Shown: positions 35,465 to 44,552, counted from the first letter of the stretch. The stretch: DNA of 64,000 nt from Gemmatimonadota bacterium (GCA_041390125.1 JAWKQN010000004.1:319683-383682), one strand, 5' to 3'. Notes: generated by a model not told the origin, from the letters alone. Made by a program: numbers and translations.

Positions 35465-36207
35465 GCCGGGCCGGCGCTCCGCCCCGCGGGCTCGTGCTGC
35501 GCTCGCTCCTGGTCCAGGCCTCCTGGAATACCCGCACCCAGATCGGCGCCGGCTTCGCCTGGGCTCTGCTGCCCTTCCTGCGACGCGCCCGGGGCGCCGA
35601 TCCGGAGGCCCTCGAGCGCGCGGTGGCCCGCCATGCCGCCCCCTTCAACGCGCACCCCTACCTCACCCCGCTCGCCCTCTCCGCCGTCGCGCGGCTGGAG
35701 GCGGAGGGCGCCTCCCCGGAGACCATCGACCGCTTCAAGACCGCCCTGCGCGGTCCCCTGGGCGCGCTGGGCGACCGACTCGTATGGGCCCGCTGGCTGC
35801 CCTGCACGCTGCTGTTCGCCTGTGCCGCCGCCCTGGCCGGGGCGCCCTGGTGGGCGGTCGCCGGAGGCTTCCTCCTCGTCTACAATGCAGGTCATCTGGC
35901 CCTGCGGCTCTGGGGCGCGCGGGTGGGCTGGCAGGCCGGCCGGGACGTGGGCGCCCGGTTGCGGGAGGCGGACCTGGGTCGATGGTCCGAGCGCCTCGTG
36001 ATCCCGACCGCCGGAGCCTGTGGCGCCCTGGGTGGGGCGATCCTGGGCATGGCGCTGGGCGGCGCCGTCACGCTCTGGCTGCCCGCCCTGGCCGTTGCGG
36101 CCATGTTCGCGCTCGGTGTCCTCGTCGGGGAGCGGGGGGCGCGCACCGGCGCGCGCCTGGCCGCCCTGGTGATCCTGCTGTTGTCTGCGTTGGGATGGCT
36201 GACATGA
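35461..36207 (+). CDS. PTS mannose-family EIID membrane subunit
   Basis: 248 residues. The soluble N-terminal part has LLVQASWNTRTQIGAGFAWA and FNAHPYLTPLALSAVARLE, typical of EIID-Man, followed by a helical C-terminal membrane part. Shorter than enteric EIID (about 280). Coupled at both ends by ATGA overlaps to EIIC and HPr. Confidence 0.93.
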   Translation: MSRAGAPPRGLVLRSLLVQASWNTRTQIGAGFAWALLPFLRRARGADPEALERAVARHAAPFNAHPYLTPLALSAVARLEAEGASPETIDRFKTALRGPLGALGDRLVWARWLPCTLLFACAAALAGAPWWAVAGGFLLVYNAGHLALRLWGARVGWQAGRDVGARLREADLGRWSERLVIPTAGACGALGGAILGMALGGAVTLWLPALAVAAMFALGVLVGERGARTGARLAALVILLLSALGWLT

Positions 36208-36488
36208 CGACCCCCGTGACCGCCCGGACCCGCATCGTCAATCCGCTGGGCCTGCACGCCCGACCCGCGGCGGCGCTGGTGAGCCTGGCCGGCCGCTACG
36301 CGGCCGACCTGCGTGTGGCCAAGGACGACCTGGAGGTGAACGCGAAGAGCATCATGGGCGTCCTCATGCTGGCCGCCGAAGCGGGCAGCGAGCTGCGCTT
36401 CCGCGGTGCCGGGCCCGACGCCGCCGAGGCCCTCGAGGCGCTCGTGGCCCTGGTCGAACGGGGGTTCGACCTCGGGGAGGACGAGTGA
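36204..36488 (+). CDS. ptsH: Phosphocarrier protein HPr
   Basis: 94 residues. NPLGLHARPAAALV contains the phosphorylated His15 equivalent, and NAKSIMGVLMLAA contains the Ser46 equivalent that HprK targets, with the surrounding residues intact. It shuttles phosphate from EI to EIIA and may act as a regulator when Ser-phosphorylated. ATGA joint from EIID, GTGA joint to EI. Confidence 0.96.
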   Translation: MTTPVTARTRIVNPLGLHARPAAALVSLAGRYAADLRVAKDDLEVNAKSIMGVLMLAAEAGSELRFRGAGPDAAEALEALVALVERGFDLGEDE

Positions 36489-38233
36489 CCGTCACCCTCC
36501 AGGGCTCCCCGGCATCCGAAGGCATCGCCGAAGGGTGCGCCCGCACCCTGGTCTGGCGGGTGCCGGACGTCCCGCACCACACGGTCGCGCCGGACCAGCT
36601 CGAGGCCGAGGTGGCGCGATTCCACCGCGCCCTCGACGAGATGCGGGTTCGCCTGGAGGCGTTGCGGAAGAGCACGGAGGAACGGCTGGGACCGGTGGAG
36701 GCCCGCATCTTCGAGCCGCAGCTCCTCATGCTCCAGGACGAGCTGCTGGTCGAAGGCACCGTGCGCTACGTCCGGGAGAATCGGCTTTCCGCGGCCCGGG
36801 CCTTCGACCTGCGGACGCTCGAGCTGCTGGCCATGTGGAACCGCACCGAGCATCCCATGGTGCTCGACCGGTTGAACGACCTCCAGGACCTCCAGGTGCA
36901 CCTGCTGCATCTGCTGCTGGATCTGCCGGCGCCCGCCGTCGCGGATCCGCTGGACGGCCCCACGATCCTCATCGCGGACGACCTCACCCCGTCCCTGACC
37001 ATGCGGCTGGATGCGCGCCAGGTCGTCGGCATCGTGACGGAGAAGGGGACCCGGACCTCCCACTGGGCCATCCTGGCGCGCTCCCTGGGCATCCCGGCGG
37101 TGGTGGGAGCGCGCGGCGTGCTGGCCGCGGCGCGGGCCGGGACGCCGGTCTTGATCGACGGCCGCACCGGGCGCGTGGTCCTGGCGCCCACGGATCCCGA
37201 GCGGAGGGCCTTCGCCGACCGCCGCGGTCGACTCCAGGCCTGGCAGCACGAGCTCTCCAGCCATGTCGGGCTGGAGACGATCTCGCGCGACGGAGCGCGC
37301 ATCGCGCTGCGCGCCAACCTCGATCTTCCGGGCGAGGCCGTGCTCGCCCGACGACAGGGCGCGGACGGCGTGGGCCTGTTCCGCACGGAGTTCCTGGTGG
37401 TGGGCCGCAGCGCCATGCCGGACGAGGAAGAGCAGTTCGAGGCCTACCGCCAGGTCGTGGAGGCGTTCGAAGGCCGGTCGGTGATGCTCCGCATCTTCGA
37501 TCTGGGCGGGGACAAGTTTCCGCTCTTCCTCCGCATGCCGGCCGAGGAGAACCCCTTCCTGGGGTGGCGCTCCGTCCGGGTGGTGCTGGACCGGCCGGAC
37601 ATCTTCCGCCCGCAGATCCGTGCGATCCTGCGGGCCGCCGCGCTCGGTGACGTGCGCGCCATGGTACCCCTGGTGAACACGACGGCCGAGCTGGTGGCCG
37701 TCCGACGTCTCTTCGACGAGGAGCGCCAGGCGCTCGAGGCGCGCGGCGTCCCGGTCGGACCCTGTCCCCTCGGCGCGCTCATCGAGACCCCGGCGGCCGC
37801 CCTGCACGCCGCCGCCCTGGCCCGCCACGCCGAGTTCCTCTCGGTGGGGACCAACGATCTGGTCCAGTACACGCTCGCCGTGGACCGTACCAACGCCCGC
37901 CTCCAACAGCTCTACGACCCGTTCCACCCGGCCGTGGTGCGGCAGCTACACCACGTGGCGCGGGTGGGACGCCGCGGGGGGCGTGACGTCACGGTCTGCG
38001 GCGAGTTCGCGGGCAATCCGGTCGGGGCATTCCTGTTGCTGGGGCTGGGATTCACGGCGTTGTCGGTGGCCTGGCCGGCGGTCCCGGAGCTGCGCTCCGC
38101 GATCCGCGCCATCGACGTGGGCGAGGCCACGCGGTCGGCGCGTCGCGCGCTGGCCGCCACGGACAGCCGGGGGGTCGTGGAGGAGCTGGTCCGGAGCATC
38201 GGACCGGCGGTCGACCTCTCGATGTTCTCGTAG
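36485..38233 (+). CDS. ptsI: PTS enzyme I (phosphoenolpyruvate-protein phosphotransferase)
   Basis: 582 residues, full length. The phosphohistidine segment is GTRTSHWAILARSLGIPAVV (the Trp after His is less usual than Thr). The PEP-binding domain has GADGVGLFRTEFL, LRIFDLGGDKFPLF, MVPLVNTTAEL, GALIETPAA, FLSVGTNDLVQYTLAVDR and the catalytic VCGEFAGNP cysteine. Together with HPr, EIIA-D and HprK this gives a complete mannose-type PTS. GTG start. Confidence 0.96.
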   Translation: MTVTLQGSPASEGIAEGCARTLVWRVPDVPHHTVAPDQLEAEVARFHRALDEMRVRLEALRKSTEERLGPVEARIFEPQLLMLQDELLVEGTVRYVRENRLSAARAFDLRTLELLAMWNRTEHPMVLDRLNDLQDLQVHLLHLLLDLPAPAVADPLDGPTILIADDLTPSLTMRLDARQVVGIVTEKGTRTSHWAILARSLGIPAVVGARGVLAAARAGTPVLIDGRTGRVVLAPTDPERRAFADRRGRLQAWQHELSSHVGLETISRDGARIALRANLDLPGEAVLARRQGADGVGLFRTEFLVVGRSAMPDEEEQFEAYRQVVEAFEGRSVMLRIFDLGGDKFPLFLRMPAEENPFLGWRSVRVVLDRPDIFRPQIRAILRAAALGDVRAMVPLVNTTAELVAVRRLFDEERQALEARGVPVGPCPLGALIETPAAALHAAALARHAEFLSVGTNDLVQYTLAVDRTNARLQQLYDPFHPAVVRQLHHVARVGRRGGRDVTVCGEFAGNPVGAFLLLGLGFTALSVAWPAVPELRSAIRAIDVGEATRSARRALAATDSRGVVEELVRSIGPAVDLSMFS

Positions 38234-38257
38234 ACCGCGGGGGGACGTCCCCTGCGC

Positions 38258-38286
38258 TTGGCGCTCCCGGGGGGGCTGGATAGGTT
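38258..38286 (+). promoter_or_regulatory. Candidate metK promoter
   Basis: TTGGCG (38258-38263), 17 bp, TAGGTT (38281-38286); leader about 48 bases with AAGGAG before the GTG. No SAM riboswitch fold is evident. GGGGACGTCCCC (38241-38252), a perfect 12-base palindrome, lies just upstream between ptsI and the promoter. Confidence 0.55.
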
Positions 38287-38340
38287 GGTGCGTCCCACCC
38301 GCTGTGCCCTTTCCACGAGCTAGACAAGGAGACGACCCGC

Positions 38341-39519
38341 GTGGGTTCTCGACTGTACACGTCCGAGTCGGTGACGGAAGGTCATCCCGACAAGATCGCC
38401 GACCAGATCTCCGACGCGATCCTGGACGCGATCCTCACGGACGACTCGAAGGCGCGCGTCGCGTGCGAGACCCTGGTGACCACGGGTGTCGCCATGATCG
38501 CGGGCGAGATCACCACGTCCACCTACGTCGACGTTCCCGAGATCGTCCGTGCGACGCTGCTCGGGATCGGCTACGACAATGCCGACTACGGCATCGACGG
38601 GCGCACGTGCTCGGTGCTGACCAGCATCGACCGGCAATCGCCCGACATCTCCATGGGTGTCGACACGGGTGGGGCGGGGGATCAGGGCATGATGTTCGGC
38701 TACGCCTCCAACGAGACGCCCGAGGGCATGCCCGCGCCGATCATGTTCGCCCATCGGCTGACCCACCGCCTGGCCGAGGTCCGCAAGAACGGGCAGCTTC
38801 CCTGGCTGCGGCCGGACGGCAAGTCGCAGGTGACCATCGAGTACGAGGGCGGCAAGCCCCAGCGGGTACACACGGTGGTGGTCTCCGCCCAGCACGGGCC
38901 GGAGGTGACCCAGGCCGAGCTGAAGGCGGCCCTGGTGGAGCACGTGATCCGTCCCGTGCTGCCGGAGGAGCTGTACGATCCCGGGTCGTGCGTCCTCCAC
39001 ATCAATCCCACAGGGAAGTTCGAGATCGGCGGACCGCACGGAGACGCGGGGTTGACCGGCCGCAAGATCATCGTCGACACGTACGGCGGCATGGGCCGCC
39101 ACGGAGGCGGTGCCTTCAGCGGCAAGGATCCGACGAAGGTCGACCGTTCTGGCGCGTATGCTGCGCGGTGGGCGGCCCACAACCTCGTTGCGGCCGGCGC
39201 TGCTGCGCGGTGCGAGATCCAGCTCGCGTACGCGATCGGTGTCGTGGAGCCGGTGTCCATCTTCGTCGACACCTTCGGTACCGGTGTCGTGCCGGACGAC
39301 CAGATGGTCGACGCGCTGCGTGAGGTGTTCGACTTCAGCCCGGCGGGGATCATCGAGGCCCTGGGGCTGCGGAATCCCGTCTTCAAGGCGACGGCGGCCT
39401 ACGGGCACTTCGGACGGGAGTCGCAGTCCGTGGCGCTCGCCGATGGCCGCACCGTGAGCACGTTCACCTGGGAGCGTCTGGACCGCGTGGACGCCCTTCG
39501 GACCGCCCTGAAGCTGTGA
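38341..39519 (+). CDS. metK: S-adenosylmethionine synthetase
   Basis: 392 residues, standard. TSESVTEGHPDKIADQISDA (ATP site), GAGDQGMMFGYA (the signature), HINPTGKFEIGGPHGDAGLTG and GGGAFSGKDPTKVDRS (P-loop like signature) are all present. It makes SAM from methionine and ATP. GTG start after AAGGAG. Monocistronic, with a promoter upstream and a strong hairpin downstream. Confidence 0.97.
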   Translation: MGSRLYTSESVTEGHPDKIADQISDAILDAILTDDSKARVACETLVTTGVAMIAGEITTSTYVDVPEIVRATLLGIGYDNADYGIDGRTCSVLTSIDRQSPDISMGVDTGGAGDQGMMFGYASNETPEGMPAPIMFAHRLTHRLAEVRKNGQLPWLRPDGKSQVTIEYEGGKPQRVHTVVVSAQHGPEVTQAELKAALVEHVIRPVLPEELYDPGSCVLHINPTGKFEIGGPHGDAGLTGRKIIVDTYGGMGRHGGGAFSGKDPTKVDRSGAYAARWAAHNLVAAGAAARCEIQLAYAIGVVEPVSIFVDTFGTGVVPDDQMVDALREVFDFSPAGIIEALGLRNPVFKATAAYGHFGRESQSVALADGRTVSTFTWERLDRVDALRTALKL

Positions 39520-39525
39520 CCGGAT

Positions 39526-39561
39526 CGCACCCGGCCGGGACCGAACCCCCGGCCGGGTGCG
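39526..39561 (+). terminator. Strong hairpin after metK
   Basis: A 14-bp perfect stem: CGCACCCGGCCGGG (39526-39539) with CCCGGCCGGGTGCG (39548-39561), 8-base loop, seven bases after the stop. No T-run. Confidence 0.7.
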
Positions 39562-39622
39562 GAGTACTAGCCCGAAGTCGAAGGCCGACGCGTTCGGCGG
39601 ACCCGCCACTGGGAGTCTTCGG

Positions 39623-40171
39623 GTGCTGGTCGAGGTTCGGGTGCACAGTCTCGGGATGGACCGGGTCGCCAACCAGCCGGTGGTGATCCTCCAGGAGCGC
39701 GGCGGCAGCCGCGTGCTCCCGATCTGGATCGGCCCGAACGAAGCGAACGCGATCGCCACGCAGCTCGCCGGCCTGACCCCGCCGCGCCCCCTCACGCACG
39801 ACCTCCTCGTCTCGGCCCTCAAGGGCATGGGGGGCACCGTCTCCAAGGTGGTCATCGCGCGCGTGCACGAGAACACGTACTACGCCGAGCTCATCGTGCG
39901 GCGTGCGACCGACATCGTCACCATCGACGCGCGACCGTCCGACTCCATCGCCGTCGCGTTGCGGACGGACGCCCACATCTTCGCCGAGGACACCCTGCTG
40001 GAGGATCGCACCATCGAGGTGCTCGGTGCGGGGGAGGAGGAAGAAGAGGGCGAGGCTGCGGGTCCCGCGGGCGGCTCTCCCGGGCCCCGTCCCAGCCCCA
40101 TGGATGCCGACGAGCTCCAGGCCTACCTCCGGCGCCTGGACCCGGAGGACTTCGGGCGTTTCCGGCCCTGA
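39623..40171 (+). CDS. Bifunctional nuclease (BFN, DUF151) family protein
   Basis: 182 residues. The BFN domain covers about 1-130: PVVILQERGGSRVLPIWIGPNEANAI, TPPRPLTHDLL, VVIARVHENTYYAELIV and IDARPSDSIAVALRT. Family members were described as dual RNase/DNase proteins in plants; their bacterial role is unclear. The end is an acidic Glu run and a helical tail. GTG preferred because the family starts at VLVEV; an ATG-equivalent further upstream adds unconserved residues. Confidence 0.9.
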   Translation: MLVEVRVHSLGMDRVANQPVVILQERGGSRVLPIWIGPNEANAIATQLAGLTPPRPLTHDLLVSALKGMGGTVSKVVIARVHENTYYAELIVRRATDIVTIDARPSDSIAVALRTDAHIFAEDTLLEDRTIEVLGAGEEEEEGEAAGPAGGSPGPRPSPMDADELQAYLRRLDPEDFGRFRP

Positions 40172-40186
40172 CCGGTCCCATCGTCG

Positions 40187-41329
40187 GTGTGGCCTTCCCC
40201 CGTCCGTAGCCTGCTGCTGGCCGCCCTCGTCGTGGGGCCGACCGCTGCCGGGGCCCAGGTACCGGCCGACCTCCCGGTCCTCGAGGGCCGCGTGGTGCGC
40301 GTCGACGGGGCGCCGGTCGCGGGCGCGGACGTGCTGCTCCACCGGGTCGCGGTCGATTCGGCCGGCGAGGTGGCTCGCCTGACGAGCGACGCGGACGGCG
40401 CCTTCCGCTTTCGCTTCCCGTACGTGCCCGACCCCCAGCGTCTCCGTGAGGTCTTCTTCGGGTCCGTGCGCCACCAGGGCATCCTCTACTTCGGCGGGAC
40501 CCTCACCACCGCCGCCGACCTGGACAGCCTCTACGTCATCGAGGTCTATGACACGGCCGCGGCGCCGAGCGGCGGGGCGCCGCTGGCCATCGAGGCCCGC
40601 AACGTCGTGCTGGAGCCGTCCGATTCAGGATGGCGGGTCACCGACCTCGTGGAGATCCGCAACGACTCCTCGCGCACGTGGGTGAGCGCCACGCCGGGGG
40701 AGCCCGTCTGGTCGCTGCCCTTTCCGCCCGGCAGCACGGACCACCAGGTCGGCGACTCGGACCTTCCCCCCGACGCGGCCCGCTTCGTGGAAGGGCGGGC
40801 CGAGCTCACGGCGGCGGTGCCGCCCGGGACGCGGGTCTACCTCTTCCGGTACGTCGTGCCGGACATGGCCTTCACGCTGCCGGTGGCCGCACCGACCGCC
40901 CACCTGGACCTGCTCATCCGCGAGCCGGCGCCGGACCTCACGGTGCTCGGCCTGGAGGGGGCCCCGCCGGCGGAGCTGGAGCCGGGCACCACCTTCCGCC
41001 GCTTCGTGGGGGAGGACGTCGCCGTGCCCGCCGTCCGCGTGCTTCCGGGGGGTGGGGAGGAGCCGCTCCCGCTGGCCGGCATGATGGTGGGCCTCGGTCT
41101 GGGCCTGGGGCTGGTCGGGCTGTGGGCGGCCCTGCGGGCCCGGGGCGGGCAGGGCCCCGTGCCGGCGGGTGCAGGCCCGACCCGGGAGGAGCTGATCCTC
41201 GAGATCGCGCGACTGGACGCGGCGTTCGCGCGGGAGGCTTCGCCCGACCCGGCCGCCGTGCGCGCCTACCACGACCGCCGCGCCGTGCTACGCAGGGCGC
41301 TCGGGGAGCCGCCCGGTCGGGACACGTGA
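40187..41329 (+). CDS. Exported membrane-anchored protein with carboxypeptidase-regulatory-like domain
   Basis: 380 residues. A signal peptide (to about GAQVP) leads to a Greek-key carboxypeptidase regulatory-like domain (LEGRVVRVDGAPVAGADVLL, GAFRFRFPY). Next is a beta-rich middle part (RVTDLVEIRNDSSRTWVS), one transmembrane helix at about 300-320 (LAGMMVGLGLGLGLVGLWAA) and a cytoplasmic helical tail of 50 residues. No enzyme motif seen. It sits upstream of recO with a GTGA overlap. Confidence 0.75.
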   Translation: MWPSPVRSLLLAALVVGPTAAGAQVPADLPVLEGRVVRVDGAPVAGADVLLHRVAVDSAGEVARLTSDADGAFRFRFPYVPDPQRLREVFFGSVRHQGILYFGGTLTTAADLDSLYVIEVYDTAAAPSGGAPLAIEARNVVLEPSDSGWRVTDLVEIRNDSSRTWVSATPGEPVWSLPFPPGSTDHQVGDSDLPPDAARFVEGRAELTAAVPPGTRVYLFRYVVPDMAFTLPVAAPTAHLDLLIREPAPDLTVLGLEGAPPAELEPGTTFRRFVGEDVAVPAVRVLPGGGEEPLPLAGMMVGLGLGLGLVGLWAALRARGGQGPVPAGAGPTREELILEIARLDAAFAREASPDPAAVRAYHDRRAVLRRALGEPPGRDT

Positions 41330-42075
41330 GCGCCGTCCTCTCGCGCGCCCTCGTGCTGCGCGCGACGCCCTACGGAGAGACCAGCCAGATCGTGCGCCTC
41401 CTGACCGAGCGCTGGGGGATGGTGGCGGTCGTGGCGCGTGGGGCCCGGAAGAGCGGGGGGAAGGGGGGCGCGGTGCTCGAGCCGTTCGGGACCGGTGAGC
41501 TGGCGCTGCGGTACCGGGACGGGCGTGACCTCCAGACCCTCCACGGTTTCACGCTGGAGCGTGCACGTCTGGGCCTGGTGGCGCCCGCCACCCGGTTCGC
41601 CGGCGCGTCCGTCCTGGCGGAGCTGCTGCTCCGGGCCGCACCCGAGAGCCCGCAGATGGACCTGCTCCGGACCGTGGAGGAGGCGCTGGACCGACTGGAG
41701 CGGGTGCCCGCGGACGCCGTTCCGGGCATCCTCCTGTCGGCGCTGTGGCAGACGGTGGGCGCCCTCGGATACGAGCCCGCCCTCGACGCCTGTGTCCGGT
41801 GTGCCCGGCCGCTGGACGACGCCGAGGTGGGGCGGTTCGACTTCGGCCGGGGCGGCGTGCTGTGCGCGTCCTGCGGGAGCGCCGCGCCGGGGCCCCGCGT
41901 GGGGCCGGGTGCGCGAGCGGAGCTCGCGGCGTTCCTGGACGGCGGTGCGGCGGGTGAGGTGGGGACCGACCACCTCGTGCCCCACCTGCGCCTCCTGGGC
42001 GACTTCATCACCTACCACGTGGCCGAGGGGCGACCGCTGCGTTCCCTGGACCTCCTGCTGGGGCTGCTGGGATGA
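41326..42075 (+). CDS. recO: DNA repair protein RecO
   Basis: 249 residues. N-terminal OB fold: SRALVLRATPYGETSQIVRLLT, VVARGARKS and EPFGTGELALRYRDGRDLQTL. The C-terminal zinc finger has CVRC at about 157 and CASC at about 181. It anneals SSB-bound DNA and loads RecA with RecR. GTG start, ATGA overlap with selB, an unusual partner. Confidence 0.93.
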   Translation: MSAVLSRALVLRATPYGETSQIVRLLTERWGMVAVVARGARKSGGKGGAVLEPFGTGELALRYRDGRDLQTLHGFTLERARLGLVAPATRFAGASVLAELLLRAAPESPQMDLLRTVEEALDRLERVPADAVPGILLSALWQTVGALGYEPALDACVRCARPLDDAEVGRFDFGRGGVLCASCGSAAPGPRVGPGARAELAAFLDGGAAGEVGTDHLVPHLRLLGDFITYHVAEGRPLRSLDLLLGLLG

Positions 42076-43973
42076 CCCGCCACGTCGGAACGGTCGGCAC
42101 GGCGGGTCACATCGACCACGGGAAGACCACGCTGGTGCACGCGCTGACCGGGGTGGACACCGACCGGCTCGCCGAGGAGAAGGCGCGCGGCATCACGATC
42201 GAGCTCGGCTTCGCCGAGATGGACCTGGGCGACGGCCTGGCCGCGGGCGTGGTGGACGTTCCCGGCCACGAAGGCTTCGTGCGCACCATGGTGGCCGGCG
42301 CCAGCGGGATCGACCTCGGCCTGCTCGTGGTGGCGGCCGACGAGGGCATCATGCCGCAGACGACCGAGCACCTGGCGGTGCTCCGGCTCCTCGGTGTGGA
42401 GGCGCTCGTGGTGGCCCTGACCAAGGTCGATCTCGTCGACGAGGAGTGGTTGGATCTGGTGCAGGAAGAGGTGACCGCCCTGCTCGAGGGGACACCGTAT
42501 TCGGGCGCCCCTCAGGTCCCCACGTCCGCCCGGAGCGGGTCGGGGCTGGACGTGCTCCGGCTCGCGGTGCGGGAGCGGCTCCAGGCCACCCGCGCCCGTG
42601 CCGTCGACGACCTCGTCCGTCTTCCGGTCGACCGCTGCTTCACCATCCGAGGCACCGGCACCGTCGTGACCGGGACCCTGTGGAGCGGGCGCGTCCGCGT
42701 GGGCGATCGCCTGCACGTCCGCCCGGGTGCGGCCGAGGTCCGCGTGCGCGGCCTCCAGGTGCACGGCCGGCCCGTGGAGGAGGCGCGCGCGGGGGAGCGC
42801 ACCGCCCTGGCGGTGACGGGGGCCGACGCCGAGGCCGTGCAGCGGGGGGCGGTCCTGACGGACCTGACCGAATGGACGGCGGACCGTCGTCTCACGGTGT
42901 GGGCGGAGAGCCTCCCCGGCGGGGGCGGATGGAGCCGGGGGGAGCGGGTGCGCGTCCACCTGGGCACCGCCGAAGCGTTCGCGCGCGTGCTTCCGCTCGG
43001 CGCCGACCGCATCGAGGATGGCGCGGCCGGCTTCGCCGAACTGCGCTCGGCTCAGCCCCTCCCGGCCCGGGCCGGCGACCGCATCGTCCTGCGCAGCCTG
43101 AACCCGGTCCGCACGGTGGGTGGGGCCCAGGTGCTGGAGCCTCACCCCCCGCGGCGGTCGCGGAAGCGTCCCCTCCCCGAGACGGCCCTCACCACCCTGT
43201 CCTCGGGTCCGGTGGCCGACCGCGTGGCGGTGGTCCTGGAGCGGGCCGGGCCCGAGGGCGCCATCGTGTCGGAGCTGCCGGTCCTGACGGGATGTCCTCC
43301 CGAGGCCTGCCGATCCGCGTTGGGAGAGGTGGGGGCCTGCCTGCGCGGACGCAACGCCTGGGCGGCGTCCGTGGTGGAGACGGCGGCCCGGGGCCTGGAG
43401 CGGTGGGTGCGCGAGGCGCTGACAGCCGATCCCCTGGCCCCGGGCGTGGCGCCCGAGGCGGCCCGACAGGCGGCGGGCGGCGGGCCGGTCGCGGAGATGG
43501 CCCTGGACGCCCGGATCCAGGGAGGCGTCCTGGAGCTGGCGGAGGGCCTGCTCCGGCCGGTCGGGCACCGGGTGGATCCCGGACCCGATGAGCGCCGTCG
43601 ACTCGACCGGATGGCGGCTGGATACCGGAGCGCCGGGTTGGAGGCCCCCACCGTGGAAGCCGTGGCCGCCGCCGTGGAGGAGCCCGATCCCTGGCCGCTG
43701 GTGCGCCACCTGGAACGGGAGGGCGTGCTGACCCGGGTGGAGTCGGAGTTGTTCGTGTGGTCGAGCGCGCTCCGGGAGGCTTCAGACCGGGTGGTCGAGG
43801 AGCTTGGAGGCAGGGAGGGGTTGGGGCCCCAGGACTTCAAGGGGGCGTTGCCGCTGTCCCGCCGGCACCTTCTCCCGATCCTGGGTTACCTCGACCGAGA
43901 GGGGGTGACACGACGTGACCAGGCCGGACGCACGGTATCGACCCGGGCCGACCTCGCCCCTCCGGCATCTTGA
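42072..43973 (+). CDS. selB: Selenocysteine-specific elongation factor SelB
   Basis: 633 residues. GTPase domain: GTAGHIDHGKTTLVHALTGVD, DVPGHEGFVRTMV, ALTKVDLVD. EF-Tu-like domains II and III follow (RCFTIRGTGTVVTGTLWSG). From about 370 to the end come winged-helix repeats that bind the SECIS hairpin in mRNA. It delivers Sec-tRNA to UGA codons. SelB implies selA, selD and tRNA-Sec elsewhere in the genome; none is in the window. The ATGA joint with recO is unusual. Confidence 0.93.
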   Translation: MTRHVGTVGTAGHIDHGKTTLVHALTGVDTDRLAEEKARGITIELGFAEMDLGDGLAAGVVDVPGHEGFVRTMVAGASGIDLGLLVVAADEGIMPQTTEHLAVLRLLGVEALVVALTKVDLVDEEWLDLVQEEVTALLEGTPYSGAPQVPTSARSGSGLDVLRLAVRERLQATRARAVDDLVRLPVDRCFTIRGTGTVVTGTLWSGRVRVGDRLHVRPGAAEVRVRGLQVHGRPVEEARAGERTALAVTGADAEAVQRGAVLTDLTEWTADRRLTVWAESLPGGGGWSRGERVRVHLGTAEAFARVLPLGADRIEDGAAGFAELRSAQPLPARAGDRIVLRSLNPVRTVGGAQVLEPHPPRRSRKRPLPETALTTLSSGPVADRVAVVLERAGPEGAIVSELPVLTGCPPEACRSALGEVGACLRGRNAWAASVVETAARGLERWVREALTADPLAPGVAPEAARQAAGGGPVAEMALDARIQGGVLELAEGLLRPVGHRVDPGPDERRRLDRMAAGYRSAGLEAPTVEAVAAAVEEPDPWPLVRHLEREGVLTRVESELFVWSSALREASDRVVEELGGREGLGPQDFKGALPLSRRHLLPILGYLDREGVTRRDQAGRTVSTRADLAPPAS

Positions 43974-43999
43974 CCGCCCGCGCAGCGCCCCCGTATGCT
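43970..43999 (+). promoter_or_regulatory. Candidate promoter for the YPNPFNP protein
   Basis: TTGACC (43970-43975) overlapping the selB stop, 18 bp, TATGCT (43994-43999). The start codon is about 70 bases downstream. Confidence 0.5.
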
Positions 44000-44072
44000 G
44001 CAGCACGTCCCGCGTGAGCGGCTGGATTCCTGGAGGCTTATCGGTCCGACGGCTACAGACTTCGAGGCAGAC

Positions 44073-44525
44073 GTGAAGGCTCCGCTCGGGCGACTCTTCG
44101 CCCTCGCGATCGTGGCCTTCCTTCTGGCCGTGACGGCATCGGCCGCTTCCGCCCAGCAGACGGGGGAACAGGGGCGACCGACGCCTCAGTTCGAGTTGGA
44201 ACAGAACTACCCCAACCCCTTCAATCCTGAGACACGGATCCCCTTCGTGCTCAGTGAAGGACTGTTCCAGGACGGGCGGCCGGTTCGGGTCACGATCCGC
44301 ATCTACAACATGCTGCAGCAGTTCATCGCCGCCCCCACCGCGCTCGGTGTGGGTGGGGGTGAAGGCTTGCCCGTGGACAACCTCGAATACGGGGTGCCCG
44401 GTCGCTACGAGGCGTACTGGGACGGGAGGGACCGCAACGGAGCACAGGTGGCATCCGGTGTCTATTTCGTGCAGCTCACGGTGAACGGGCGCACGCAGAT
44501 CAAGCGGATGCTGGTGGCGAAGTAG
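44073..44525 (+). CDS. Short exported protein consisting of a YPNPFNP/FlgD-like C-terminal domain
   Basis: 150 residues. GTG chosen because GAGG precedes it and a clean signal peptide follows (KAPLGRLFALAIVAFLL to ASAQQ). The mature part has ELEQNYPNPFNPETRIPF, VTIRIYNMLQQ, YEAYWDGRDRNGAQVASGVY and VNGRTQIKRMLVAK. This is the FlgD Ig-like / type IX-secretion-like C-terminal domain that normally ends a large secreted protein in FCB bacteria. Here the domain is almost the whole protein. Function unknown. Confidence 0.85.
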   Translation: MKAPLGRLFALAIVAFLLAVTASAASAQQTGEQGRPTPQFELEQNYPNPFNPETRIPFVLSEGLFQDGRPVRVTIRIYNMLQQFIAAPTALGVGGGEGLPVDNLEYGVPGRYEAYWDGRDRNGAQVASGVYFVQLTVNGRTQIKRMLVAK

Positions 44526-44552
44526 CGAGCCGCGTTCCGACTCGCCCCGTCG

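Noticed and set aside
38241..38252. GGGGACGTCCCC as a ptsI terminator
   Set aside because: A 12-base palindrome with no loop room and no T-run; recorded only as a note with the metK promoter.
38234..38340. SAM riboswitch before metK
   Set aside because: The leader is only about 48 bases and no SAM-I, II or IV fold could be drawn; a plain promoter explains the region.
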